64,000 nucleotides of DNA from Schizochytrium sp. CCTCC M209059. Its lineage: Eukaryota > Sar > Bigyra > Thraustochytrida > Thraustochytriidae. Positions within the stretch are counted from its first letter, which is position 1. Each line of letters starts with the position of its first letter. The DNA lies in contig KN805374.1 in NCBI GenBank assembly GCA_000818945.1, positions 784,399 to 848,398 on the forward strand, written 5' to 3'. The position numbers were made by a program, and so were the translations under genes. The notes below the pieces were generated by a model, which worked only from the letters and a program-made list of their open reading frames with translations, was not told the origin of the DNA and ran no database searches. This document shows positions 51,672 to 60,721 of the stretch, in pieces.

Positions 51672-53312
51672 CTAGTCTGCCAACGATACACGTTTGATGT
51701 CACAAACCCCTTGTTTGCGCAGCTTGGCCCGAATAATGGGCATGTCCTTTCGTGAGACTCCAAAATCATCCATGAGTTCAACGACTTCTTGAGAGCCGTC
51801 GTTGTGCTCGACGAGTACTCGAATGTTCGAGGTGTTTGCACACCACCCCTTGCCGCCTGAGATATGCCAAGCGTTTCGCATCATGAGCTCGAAATAGTCG
51901 TCATCGTCAATGCTTGCGGAAACGTCTCGATAGTAGTGGACAAATTCCTCTCGCGTGACGATTCCATCGCCCTTCGTCTGATCGTCTTGGCCAGCACCAT
52001 TGTCCCACTGAGCAACAAATTCACGGACAACATCTTCGTGAGTTTTGGTGCCGTCAATTACTTGGGGGTGAAAGCTTGTGTCATAAAAGGATGCAAGTTC
52101 CTTAAGCGTCACCGTTCCGCTCTTGTCAATGTCGAGAACCTCGTATGCCATGAGGATCACCTTGAGGCGACGCTTTGTCAGGGGTCCGCGCAAAGCAACG
52201 AGAAACTCGTTGAGGCTCACGGAACCATCTCGATTCTCATCCAAATGAGAGAAGAGAAGATCGACTTGTTCGGCGTCAAGGTCGATACCAAATCTGCCAA
52301 GTCCGGTAGAGAGCTCTTTGCGGTCCAAGCGACCGTCTTTAGACGTATCCATGATTCTAAACTGGCGACTGATCTCGCGGATTCCGTGCATTCCATCGGA
52401 CCCACCATGGCGTTCGCACACAATTGATTTGATCTTCCGCAAAAGCTCCTTTGGCTTGGTGATCCGCGAGGGAAGCGTGGTGTGGCTAACGGCTGCTCGT
52501 GGGTCTCTTGCGAGCTCAAATGCCCATGAGTAAATATCTCGGGGCATCCCCGTCGCGCGCTGCTTGGCAAGTTCGAGCCCACAACTAACTGCGTGGGAAA
52601 CTAAGGGTCGGTGCGCCGATTCCATGCCCAGCGGAAGATTGCTCATGCAATTTTTGAGGGCAAACGCCTCGAGTCCGCGAACAGGCGTGTTTCGGGCCAG
52701 AAGAGCCTCCTTCGCGTGCGGGTCGGACACAAGGGCACATTGCGCGGGTGTGGCGATCCAGTGTGTACGCGGATCGGCGCTGTCACGTGTAAGCGATACA
52801 CGGTGCTGCTGGCCATACATGGAACCTTCAGACTTGAGGTAAAATGGCGGTCCCATCATTCCAATCTTTTCATTTATGACAAGCGCAGGGTTACAGGCGA
52901 GCTGGAAGGGCTGAGAAAAGTGCAACTTGTTGGCCAGATGGCGGTCGTAGTAGACGTGTTCAGGATTTTTCACCTTGGTGATGACGAATGTAGCTTTGGC
53001 CATCGGACGTTCGCGATCCTGCGTGTTTTCGTCATCCTCGACTCGGGAATCCTGCGTCTCTGCATGCTCCGCGACAACCATTCGCTCTCCTGGCTCGACC
53101 TCGGTCCAAATATCTGATGTGAGCCTACAGCCGCTCATGAGATGTCGGAGGACAATGACACTTCCGAAGTCGATCGTGCCATCCTCTGAGTACGCATGCG
53201 CCACGCGCTGGTTCCCTTTGGAGACTCGCTCCTGGTGACGTCTTTGTTCACGCATCTGCAGTTCTTCTGCAGTGTTGGGCATACCCGTGGCATAGAGGCA
53301 ATTGCTCGCCAT
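51672..53312 (-). CDS. Calcyphosin-like EF-hand protein with conserved N-terminal extension
   Basis: The 546-residue protein combines an N-terminal region of about 300 residues with a calcyphosin/CAPSL-type module of four EF-hands. The loops are DTSKDGRLDRKE (about 322), DENRDGSVSLNE (about 360), DIDKSGTVTLKE (about 397) and a fourth with KGDGIVTREE (about 448). The stretch VSASIDDDDYFELMMRNAW is diagnostic of calcyphosin-like proteins. A C-terminal domain of about 65 residues (RVLVEHNDGSQEVVELMDDF) follows. The N-terminal part has repeated short hydrophobic strands (IDFGSVIVLRHLMSGCRLTS, LHFSQPFQLACNP) that recall a beta-trefoil/MIR-type fold; this is speculative. Calcyphosin-like proteins are mostly ciliary calcium sensors, which fits the dynein gene nearby. 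Confidence 0.82.
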   Translation of the reverse strand: MASNCLYATGMPNTAEELQMREQRRHQERVSKGNQRVAHAYSEDGTIDFGSVIVLRHLMSGCRLTSDIWTEVEPGERMVVAEHAETQDSRVEDDENTQDRERPMAKATFVITKVKNPEHVYYDRHLANKLHFSQPFQLACNPALVINEKIGMMGPPFYLKSEGSMYGQQHRVSLTRDSADPRTHWIATPAQCALVSDPHAKEALLARNTPVRGLEAFALKNCMSNLPLGMESAHRPLVSHAVSCGLELAKQRATGMPRDIYSWAFELARDPRAAVSHTTLPSRITKPKELLRKIKSIVCERHGGSDGMHGIREISRQFRIMDTSKDGRLDRKELSTGLGRFGIDLDAEQVDLLFSHLDENRDGSVSLNEFLVALRGPLTKRRLKVILMAYEVLDIDKSGTVTLKELASFYDTSFHPQVIDGTKTHEDVVREFVAQWDNGAGQDDQTKGDGIVTREEFVHYYRDVSASIDDDDYFELMMRNAWHISGGKGWCANTSNIRVLVEHNDGSQEVVELMDDFGVSRKDMPIIRAKLRKQGVCDIKRVSLAD

Positions 53313-53736
53313 TTTTTCTCCTCACGTTTTGCGTTTAGCTTTTCCTCGAGATTCAAGCTACGCGTGGTGACCCAAGGGTTGGAAGGGAAAAGGGCTAGCG
53401 GGGTGATCCAAAGCTAGGTTTACTCTTTTGTTTCTAACGTTCGCCATCGCCCAAATGTGTGACGATTCCCTCGAGTGAGACGCGACGATCCGTTGGGTTC
53501 ACCGTCGACATTGTTTTTGTAGCCAGCTAACGGCCGACCGAGAAGACGGTCGAGAAGAAGAGGGACTCACTTGTTCGAGGGCGAGCAACAATCGGAGAAT
53601 CGGGCGCCGCGGAAAACCCTTCGGACCGAACGCGCTTCCCAGGCGGCACAGAAACACCTTAGGAGACGGACGCGCGGCGTCAGAAGCTGCTGCGGCTGGT
53701 CTTGCGGTGCTCACGCGTGGGGTGGACAGGGTCGCG
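53313..53736. promoter_or_regulatory. Divergent spacer, calcyphosin-like / TTC5
   Basis: The 424 bp spacer between head-to-head genes has no repeat array and is less GC-rich in the middle. It is a presumed bidirectional promoter for two genes with plausible cilia/tubulin roles. No distinct site is identified. Confidence 0.45.
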
Positions 53737-55149
53737 ATGGAGGGAACGCTTGCGAGCACGAACGACCTGGTGAGCCACCTCGCAAGCCCCGCGGAGAAAA
53801 CAGGGCTGACAAAACAGGGCGTGGCCAGGGAGGGAGACAACGACAGTGAGGAGAAGCGCTGTGCGCAAGACCAACTCGATGACGCAGAAACATTTATTCT
53901 GAAGGCCGATGCCCTCACGGCTAAGCCCGTGCCATCATCGCCTGCGCCCGAAACAGGTCCAGAAACGTCGCCTGGAAAGTCTGACGCGAAGGCCGACGAG
54001 GGAAACAGCAAGGAGAATTACCTTGCGAAAGCTGAGGGCCTGCTCCTCAGTGCCGCAAGCGACGCCGCGGGTAATTCTGCGCAAGAGCCTCGTGTAAACA
54101 AGGCGCGCCGACTTTTCCTCGAGGCCCGCATCCGTGCGTTGCGCGGAGAACAAGGTTCGTCAGAGCTTTTGTCACGTGCCGTCAAGCTAAATCCACGCAA
54201 TGCCGATGCTTGGAACCACCTTGCTGAGGCGCTGTGGCGGGATGGGAACCTCAAGGAGGCGCGCGACTGCCTATTGTCTTCATTGGAGCAAGGTCCTGAG
54301 AAAGCCACGCTACGAAACTATTCCATGCTTTTGCGCAAGCTGGACGGTACAGCCAAGGAAAAGGCAGACAATATGACAGAAAGTTTGGCTCGCGCAAAGG
54401 CAGCAGTGGCCCTTGACGTTGGCGATGCGGAGTCATGGTACGTGCTGGGCAATACATACATGGCCTACTTTTTCGCCCTTTCGCACGACCTTCGAAACCT
54501 CGAGGCTGCACTCAAGGCTTACCGTCGAAGTGAAGACCTGGGCAGTGGGGCTGCGAATCCGGACCTTTATTACAATCGCGCCCAGGTTTTCACTTTTCTT
54601 GAGAATTTTCCATCTGCAGTGTCTGATTACGAGCGAGCGCATGTGCTCGACGACACTCTTGGAGCCGCAAGCCGAGCGAGGGCGCTCCGAGACAGAGTCA
54701 AATCACTTGCCCTTGCTGTGGCGCGCAAGGGCCGCATTAAACCAAAGCGTTTGGTGGCTCTTCAGAGCCAGCTCGCGCGGTCGAGTTCCCCAGATGATGC
54801 GCTGTGTCTGAGCGACCTCAAGGCAGGGCAAAACACTGACTCCAAGCTCGAGATTATGATTCTTTCTAACGCGAGCGTGCCTGGAAGCCCTCCGGCGACT
54901 TTTATCGCGCTCGATCGCAACGGGCACGTTTTCGCGGTCTCGGTGTTCCATCTCGACGACACAGCGCAAACCCGGCTCGCGGGTTCACGCGAGCGCATTG
55001 TGCTCTGCAATCCTCTTTTTCGTACGGTTGAGCTCGATGGCGTGTCGTATCCAAGCGTTCAAATCCAACATCCTGCTCAAGTGCTTTTGAACGGCACTGC
55101 GCTGGAGTCGTCTTTTGCTCACGCAACGCTAGCTACCTCAACCATCTGA
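53737..55149 (+). CDS. TTC5: TTC5 (STRAP)-like TPR protein with OB domain
   Basis: The 470-residue protein matches TTC5: TPR repeats at about residues 120-330 (EQGSSELLSRAVKLNPRNAD, AWNHLAEALWRDGNLKEARD, LRNYSMLLRKL) followed by the C-terminal TTC5 OB domain (about 365-465; TFIALDRNGHVFAVSVFHLD and VQIQHPAQVLLNG). In animals TTC5 binds the N-terminus of nascent tubulin on ribosomes and triggers tubulin mRNA decay, and it also acts as a p300 cofactor. The first 100 residues are acidic and Ser/Ala-rich and lie outside the recognised domains. ATG 53737 is the first ATG in frame. Assignment is based on TPR plus OB order and motif matches. Confidence 0.87.
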   Translation: MEGTLASTNDLVSHLASPAEKTGLTKQGVAREGDNDSEEKRCAQDQLDDAETFILKADALTAKPVPSSPAPETGPETSPGKSDAKADEGNSKENYLAKAEGLLLSAASDAAGNSAQEPRVNKARRLFLEARIRALRGEQGSSELLSRAVKLNPRNADAWNHLAEALWRDGNLKEARDCLLSSLEQGPEKATLRNYSMLLRKLDGTAKEKADNMTESLARAKAAVALDVGDAESWYVLGNTYMAYFFALSHDLRNLEAALKAYRRSEDLGSGAANPDLYYNRAQVFTFLENFPSAVSDYERAHVLDDTLGAASRARALRDRVKSLALAVARKGRIKPKRLVALQSQLARSSSPDDALCLSDLKAGQNTDSKLEIMILSNASVPGSPPATFIALDRNGHVFAVSVFHLDDTAQTRLAGSRERIVLCNPLFRTVELDGVSYPSVQIQHPAQVLLNGTALESSFAHATLATSTI

Positions 55150-55760
55150 TCTGATCTGATCTGATCAGATCAGGCATCGCATTGCATCACATCGCATCGC
55201 ATCGCATCGCATTGCATCGCATGCGCTCTACCGTCACTCCTTCTGTCTTACTGCTCAGTGAGCACCAACGAGTGTGACGCTCCACGATTGCCCTCAACGC
55301 ATCGTCGGTGCGACTCTTATCAAAAAGTAGTCTAAAACTACCATACATAAATGTGGAATGCCATTGGGTCTTGTAAGGGAAAAATATTTTCTCAACGTGT
55401 GTTCAGTCATATAAAAAAGCGAACTTCCTCAACCAGCAAAACCTTTTCACAGGCAAGCAGCAACGACAGCGGTGTCGGCGAAGACGGCGGCGAAGAAGAC
55501 GGCACGCACTTGACGAGCAGCACGAGCTGCAAAGACGTGCTCACGCGTCTGTGTGCTGACAGATAGAGCTTTTCTCTTCTTCTTTATTTTTTGTTTGTAC
55601 TTCAAGCAAGCGCGAAAGCAAGGAGAGCTGCAGAATTGAATACATTCGCTCACCATTGAGAACGATTCATTCCTTCTCTTAAAAATAAATAAATACCAGC
55701 GCCATCCATTCACCAAGGAAAAGAAGAGTCTTTCTTTGCTGAGTCTTCTTCAGTCTTGCC
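55150..55760. other. Spacer with GATCT and GCATC repeats
   Basis: The 611-base spacer begins with CTGAT/TCTGATC repeats (55149-55173) and ATCGC/GCATT pentamer repeats (about 55175-55222). A GC-rich block at 55440-55566 within AT-rich DNA looks codon-like on both strands, but I could not derive a convincing gene. The end is the promoter side of the next gene. Confidence 0.5.
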
Positions 55761-56957
55761 ATGGAAAATGGTATTGTCCTCGAGGAGACGAGCTTCGCAG
55801 CGCTGGACCCCGTGTGCTCTACGGTCATTGTTCGCGGAAAGGGAAGCGATTCGACGGCTTTACACGGCGGCACGCAAGAAGCAAAGAACATTTTACAAGA
55901 AAGCTCGGACATGTTCGCATCGCCAGGTCTAGAGTCATTGCGTGTGGCGCTGCATGCCGCACCGAAACAAGCCTGTACGGAACTGCGCGAAGCGCTTGCG
56001 TTGTCAAGCAGTCTAGGTCACTCCGGAAATATGTCTAGAATTGAAGCCTTTCTTCGCCACCTCTCTGCGGTAAATATTCGGCTGGCAGATCGTGATCTTG
56101 CAGACCTCCGTCGATGCGCATGTCTTCGCGACGTAGAGGAAACTCTCGCCCAAGTTGCCAAAACGCACGCGCAGACGACACGAGTAGACCGATCGTGGAC
56201 AGAGAGAACGCGCCTTGGCAGGCCTTGGGCGAGTAAAGACGCCGAGAATCTTGCCAAGGTACCTTTTGAGAGCGCAGATGAGACTGGTGCGTTTTGGGTG
56301 CGCCCGCAAAGTAAAGCACGTCGTCGGTCCAGCACGGCTCCGCAAACGCCACGCGTTCTGCGACGAAAATCTTCTATGACGCCCACTACGATGTCTGGAA
56401 GACCACAGACAGAACAATCCTGCACGCGCAAGAGATTACCGCGATTTATCGGCGGTGTACCAAGAAGGTCAACCATTTGCGGTCCCGAGGCTGTCCAGGA
56501 ATTGGAGCTCTTGTATCTTCGCTTGGACCACGAGTGTCCTCCCCAAAGGAAGCAGCTCAAGGCTTTAGAGGCCCGCGCGCAAACGCGGCCTGGAACGCCC
56601 GAGTTTTTGATTCAGGCGAAAACCAGTGCAAAAACCTACTCGGGTCGAGCTCGCGGCTCGATCACGCGACCCGAAACGCCGTCCTGGTCGCGACAAATCC
56701 TATCACGGCAGACGACTCGAGGTACAGATATTGAAAAAGGCAGTGAGGTTCCGACCTTAGAGGCGACGAGTCTAATTGATGCTTCTCGAGACTTGCGTCG
56801 ACAGCTTCGAATGGAAACTAAGGCACACAGTCTAGCAGCAAGTGCTTCTGAAAGCGCAATTCGGTCACAATCTCTCGTCATGGCGTCAGGAAATCGATGT
56901 CGCATAAAATCAATGAGCGGCAGTGCGTATGCACAGGTTCCTGATGAAATTCGATGA
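55761..56957 (+). CDS. Unknown basic, Ser/Thr/Pro-rich protein
   Basis: The 398-residue protein has no recognised domain. It is Arg-rich, with many Thr-Pro sites in similar context (APQTPRVLRR, TRPGTPEFL, RPETPSWS), suggesting proline-directed phosphorylation. Helical segments occur near residues 75-130 and near the C-terminus (DASRDLRRQLRMETKAHSLA). The ATG at 55761 is preceded by TTGCC and the frame has coding-type codon use. No membrane helix or signal peptide is seen. Function unknown; a nuclear or cytoskeletal role is possible from composition only. Confidence 0.68.
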   Translation: MENGIVLEETSFAALDPVCSTVIVRGKGSDSTALHGGTQEAKNILQESSDMFASPGLESLRVALHAAPKQACTELREALALSSSLGHSGNMSRIEAFLRHLSAVNIRLADRDLADLRRCACLRDVEETLAQVAKTHAQTTRVDRSWTERTRLGRPWASKDAENLAKVPFESADETGAFWVRPQSKARRRSSTAPQTPRVLRRKSSMTPTTMSGRPQTEQSCTRKRLPRFIGGVPRRSTICGPEAVQELELLYLRLDHECPPQRKQLKALEARAQTRPGTPEFLIQAKTSAKTYSGRARGSITRPETPSWSRQILSRQTTRGTDIEKGSEVPTLEATSLIDASRDLRRQLRMETKAHSLAASASESAIRSQSLVMASGNRCRIKSMSGSAYAQVPDEIR

Positions 56958-57316
56958 TTCATATATGCCCGCCCGTTCCTTACGTAAAAAGAGGTAGGGA
57001 TCTCTCCGCCTCCCAAAGACAAACGAACGTAGCTAGCTGGCCAATAAAAAAAGAAAATTCTGGATAAGTGATCGACGGATCATCGGATTGAAATGATGGA
57101 TAAATGGATGTGTAGTTACAGCGTGACAGAAAGAAGACAAGATGGCGTTGCACTGCAGGGCGCTGAAGAAGAGGAGAAGAGGAAAGAGAAAACGAAAAAA
57201 AGAAAAATGAGCGCCTTGCATCGATCGCATTGCTCGAGGCAGGTCAACATGGATGGAGACGATCGTCCTCGTGATGTGATGGATGAAACACGAAGCTTTC
57301 AGAGAAAGCAAAGCTT
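56958..57316. other. Convergent 3' spacer
   Basis: The 359-base spacer between the basic protein (+) and the RINGv/FHA gene (-) is A-rich and purine-rich (57170-57210), with no gene or array. Confidence 0.5.
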
Positions 57317-59086
57317 TTACCTTTTCCATGCGACCAAAGGATTGGGCAAATTGTACCTTGGAGTGCGCTTCTCGGTCATCCGGAGCGTCAGCTGCGTTCG
57401 GCCAATCTTAAGATTGACAGGAACGTCAGGAGCAAGGTCTATTGAGCTCTTGACCTGCAAATAAGTGCCGCCAAGGGAGTTACAATCCGAGAGGCGGAAC
57501 TCTCGCGTCTCGTGATCAAACCTAAGACGCGCGTGAATACTGCCCACGGAACGATCGCCGAGTCGTACGTCGGCATCGACATCCCGTCCAATGGTAGCTT
57601 CGCTGCGGTCCGCAAAGCTAAGGCGAAATCGGCGCGTGCCGACCCAGGACTGACCCCTCCGGTGGCGAACCACTTTGAGCTCAATGTTGGGGGGCGGCGA
57701 GGAAAAGTGCTGAGGAAGAGGCCCGTTACAAATGGAGCAGTGGCCTGAGCCGCTGCTCTTGATCCACGTCAAGAGACAGTTCAGGTGGACGTAGCGCGAG
57801 CTTCCTGAGCACTTGCCGCACGGGTTCTGGATGAGAGGATTCGCGCGCAGACCATCAGGGCGTCGGCCGTGTTCTTCAAGCTGGCGCGTGAGGTGGTGCA
57901 CGTCCGAATCGACGGTCGACATTTCCCCTGCCTCTGGGTTCTCGGCATCCTCCGTGAGCGAGACGTCGGGTCCACCCCAGCAAATATAGCACATTGGCTC
58001 ATCGTCGTCGTCGTCGTCATTGATGGCAGCAGTGCCATGATCACTGTTCCTATGCTCGAGCTCGTCGTCGGACTCGCCATGTTGGCCAGCAAGACCGTGG
58101 CGATGAGCGTCGGCCTCTGTGTCTGCCTCTTCATTGGATGCGCCGCCTTCAACGGAGCCATCGCTGTCGGCGTCGTGCTTGCTGGACGCCGAGCTCGAGC
58201 CTCTTTTGGCGTTATCCTGGAGATCGCCGCTGCGGATCGATGCGCGTCCGCTCGAGCTTGTGTTGATTTCTTGCGCAAAACGCTCGACAAAGTCGTCGCT
58301 CTCCTTGGTGCAGAGGTCTGTGACCTCGAGACTCACGGAGCCCACCTTGATGACGGAGCCCACCTGGATGACTGCCTCGCTCGAGTTCCGCCGCGAGGGC
58401 CCGACGAGCTCGTACATGCGCGCTCGGGGCTGCAGACGGATGCCGGACACGCCCCCTTCGCCCACAGGTTGAATAAGGGCGTTGAGGGCAGCGCAGCGGT
58501 CGTCGTCGAGACGGAGGTCGCAGGACTGAGAGCGTCCCACCGAGAAGGAGGAGCCTGGCTTGCCGTCGTAGTAGAGGATTTTTCGCGCCACGCGTTGCGA
58601 GTTGTGAAGTCGGGTTCGCGCCTTGATGATGACGTGCCAGTGGGACCCGCGAGGCGACGAAACGCGCGTGCTGACGGTGCTCGCCGTCGCGCCGGCGCCG
58701 TCGCTGGGGACGCGCTGCAAGCTCTCGTGGGCCCCGGCAGGAAAGGACGCCGAGCGCGACCGCAAGAGGGCAGCGTCGTTCCCGAGGTACTCGAGGTCAT
58801 GGGCTTCGTCCTGGTCGTCTTCCTCGGCGCCGACGACTTCGTCGAGGTGCACTACGTAGTTGGTCTGGTCTCTGCCGGCGCCGTGGTTGCCGAAGTCGAG
58901 GTCGGGCGGGGTCCCGTTGACGTTGGCGGCCAGTTCGCCACCGGCCCGCGGCGACCCGGCCCGCAGAGACCGCGCGCTGCCGAACCGACCCGACGAGGCG
59001 GCGGCCAGCGCGCGCGCGGACCCTGCGGCGCGCGTCGCGGCGCCCGCCACGCCGCCCGGCCCGCTGCTCGAGTTGCTGTTGCCCAT
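57317..59086 (-). CDS. RINGv (MARCH-type) and FHA-domain protein with N-myristoylation signal
   Basis: The proposed 589-residue protein starts MGNSNSSSG, a good N-myristoylation signal (Gly2, Ser6). Order: an Ala/Gly/Arg-rich N-terminus; an FHA-like fold near 170-260 (FSVGRSQSCDLRLDDDR); an acidic His/Asp-rich linker; a RINGv/RING-CH C4HC3 finger (about 365-455: CYICWGG, CGKC, VHLNCLLTWI, CSICNGPL) with an insert of about 45 residues between its first Cys pairs; and a second FHA domain (about 480-565: EATIGRDVDADVRLGDRSVG, IHARLRF). This predicts a membrane-bound E3 ubiquitin ligase that reads phosphothreonine. The frame stays open upstream through an 80-N gap, but ATG 59086 is chosen because it makes the myristoylation signal and the upstream stretch is low complexity. 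Confidence 0.8.
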   Translation of the reverse strand: MGNSNSSSGPGGVAGAATRAAGSARALAAASSGRFGSARSLRAGSPRAGGELAANVNGTPPDLDFGNHGAGRDQTNYVVHLDEVVGAEEDDQDEAHDLEYLGNDAALLRSRSASFPAGAHESLQRVPSDGAGATASTVSTRVSSPRGSHWHVIIKARTRLHNSQRVARKILYYDGKPGSSFSVGRSQSCDLRLDDDRCAALNALIQPVGEGGVSGIRLQPRARMYELVGPSRRNSSEAVIQVGSVIKVGSVSLEVTDLCTKESDDFVERFAQEINTSSSGRASIRSGDLQDNAKRGSSSASSKHDADSDGSVEGGASNEEADTEADAHRHGLAGQHGESDDELEHRNSDHGTAAINDDDDDDEPMCYICWGGPDVSLTEDAENPEAGEMSTVDSDVHHLTRQLEEHGRRPDGLRANPLIQNPCGKCSGSSRYVHLNCLLTWIKSSGSGHCSICNGPLPQHFSSPPPNIELKVVRHRRGQSWVGTRRFRLSFADRSEATIGRDVDADVRLGDRSVGSIHARLRFDHETREFRLSDCNSLGGTYLQVKSSIDLAPDVPVNLKIGRTQLTLRMTEKRTPRYNLPNPLVAWKR

Positions 59087-59173
59087 CCTCGCCCGCTCGC
59101 CGCGCGGCTCCCCGCGCTCCTCGCCGCTGCTGCTGCCGCTGCTGCTGCTTTGCCAGCTCTGCTCCTGCCTCCT

Positions 59174-59253
59174 NNNNNNNNNNNNNNNNNNNNNNNNNNN
59201 NNNNNNNNNNNNNNNNNNNNNNNNNNNNNNNNNNNNNNNNNNNNNNNNNNNNN
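59174..59253. other. Assembly gap (80 N)
   Basis: Eighty undetermined bases in a very GC-rich stretch 88 bases upstream of the chosen RINGv/FHA start. Real length is unknown, so upstream exon or promoter content may be missing. Confidence 0.99.
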
Positions 59254-60452
59254 GCCCGCCTCCTGCCGCCGCGCCTGCCTGCCTGCCAGCCTGCCTCGCG
59301 CGCGCTCTTCTCGCTCGCCAGGGCGCGCGCGTCTCGCCACCTCTCTCTCTCCCTCTCTCCCTCTTCTCTCGCTCGCGCCGCGGCCGCTGCGACTCGCGCG
59401 CTCGCCGATCCGCGCCGCGCCGCGGACGGAGGCGGCCCTGCCCCGCCCTTCCCCGCCGCGCCCTGAGCGCGCGCGCGCCTCGCAGACACCCCGCGCCGGC
59501 GCCGCGACGGCGGCCGCGAGCAGGACGCACGGAGGCGACTCGGAGGGATGCGGATGATGGACGGAGGGATGGATGGATGGATGGATGGATGAATACTGCC
59601 GCCCAGCGTCCGCCTGCCGAGGCCGGGCCTCCTTTCCTCGCCTCGCCTCGCCTCGCCTGCTCTCCTCCGCTCCCTCTCTGCGCGCTGCCTGCCTGCCTGT
59701 CTGCCTGTCTGTCTGTCTGTCTGTCTGTCTGCGTGCCTGCGCGATCGAGCGAGAGAGAGCGCCCGGCTGCGTGCCTGCGAGCGTGCGTGCGTGCGTGCGT
59801 GCGTGCGAGCGTGCGAGCGCGAGAGAGAGAGACTCGCCGGTGCGTAGTTTGTTGTATTGTTGTACGTGGACGTAGTACTCGGGTATACTGCTTTTATGCT
59901 TGCTAGCTAGCCAGCTAGCTTCTCTGTGTGTGTCTGCTCGGCACCGGCCGGCCGATATCTCACTTGCGCCGCCGTTGCTGCACTTGGGCCACGCCTTTAC
60001 TCCACTTGCGCCGCCGGTGCCTCGCAACAGCCCCGCACAGCGCCCCACAACAGCCCCGCACCCCAGCTCGATGCGCACGCGCTGTCGCAGGAGGTCGACT
60101 TGCGCGGGGCGGGAATAACGCACTGTAGCGCGCCCGCCGCAAGTAGGCGAAGGAAGAGGTGTGCGAGAGAAACGCTCACAGCACGCGACCCCGCAGTCTC
60201 CACATTACTTTCTGATCGGTAGGGGTGTGCGGGCGATCGCTTCGCGGGTTCCAAAAATTAAAGCGACCTGGATGATGCCGTGACACGGACCTGCGCGGTC
60301 GCACAAAGAAGCCTGAGAGATGACGCCAGGACCATTCTGCGTCGTGCCCAAGACGGTTCGGGCCTCGGCATACATACCTATCCGTACACACACATCCAAC
60401 AATGGGAACCCATCCCTCGAGAAGAATACATCAGAGCACCGACCAACCGCAC

Positions 60453-60491
60453 GCAAGCAAACAAGCAAGCAAGCAAGCAAGCAAGCAAGCT
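60453..60491. repeat. (AAGC)n array
   Basis: About nine AAGC units with one AAAC variant, 230 bases from the CobW-type stop. This is the fourth clear AAGC/GCTT array in the window's noncoding DNA. Confidence 0.93.
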
Positions 60492-60721
60492 TCAACAAAT
60501 CGCTTCCCAAGACGCATCCCCAAAAGTTGTTCACCAGCGAACAAAGAGAGTCCCCCAAATACGTTTTCCAGACTAGTATGCTAGACATTTTACCTATTTA
60601 ACGTTTGGCTTATCTTCTCGACCAACGTGAACGCCAGGAATGAAAAACTCCCCTTTCGAAAGGAAGACCAAAGAGCCTTCGAGAACAATTCATCAAAGAG
60701 CCTTCGAGACCATTCCACCAT

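Larger units (their letters stand above)
59087..60721. other. GC-rich repeat spacer containing assembly gap
   Basis: The 1.6 kb spacer between the RINGv/FHA start and the CobW-type stop holds the gap at 59174-59253, CTCTCTC and GCGCG stretches, a GGAT array (about 59559-59590), CTGT/CTGC (about 59690-59735), CGTG (about 59783-59812), GAGA (59820-59830) and an AAGC array (60453-60491). The left part is the probable 5' UTR of the RINGv/FHA gene. Open frames here are low complexity; no gene is supported. Confidence 0.6.

Noticed and set aside
55351..55566. Possible small gene with a GTAAGG donor and CACAG acceptor
   Set aside because: The spliced product is only an Arg-rich run and alternative frames are equally open on both strands; there is no coherent protein.
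57869..59557. 562-residue plus-strand frame opposite the RINGv/FHA gene
   Set aside because: It is kept open by high GC and by the N gap; the minus strand carries the zinc-finger and FHA motifs.
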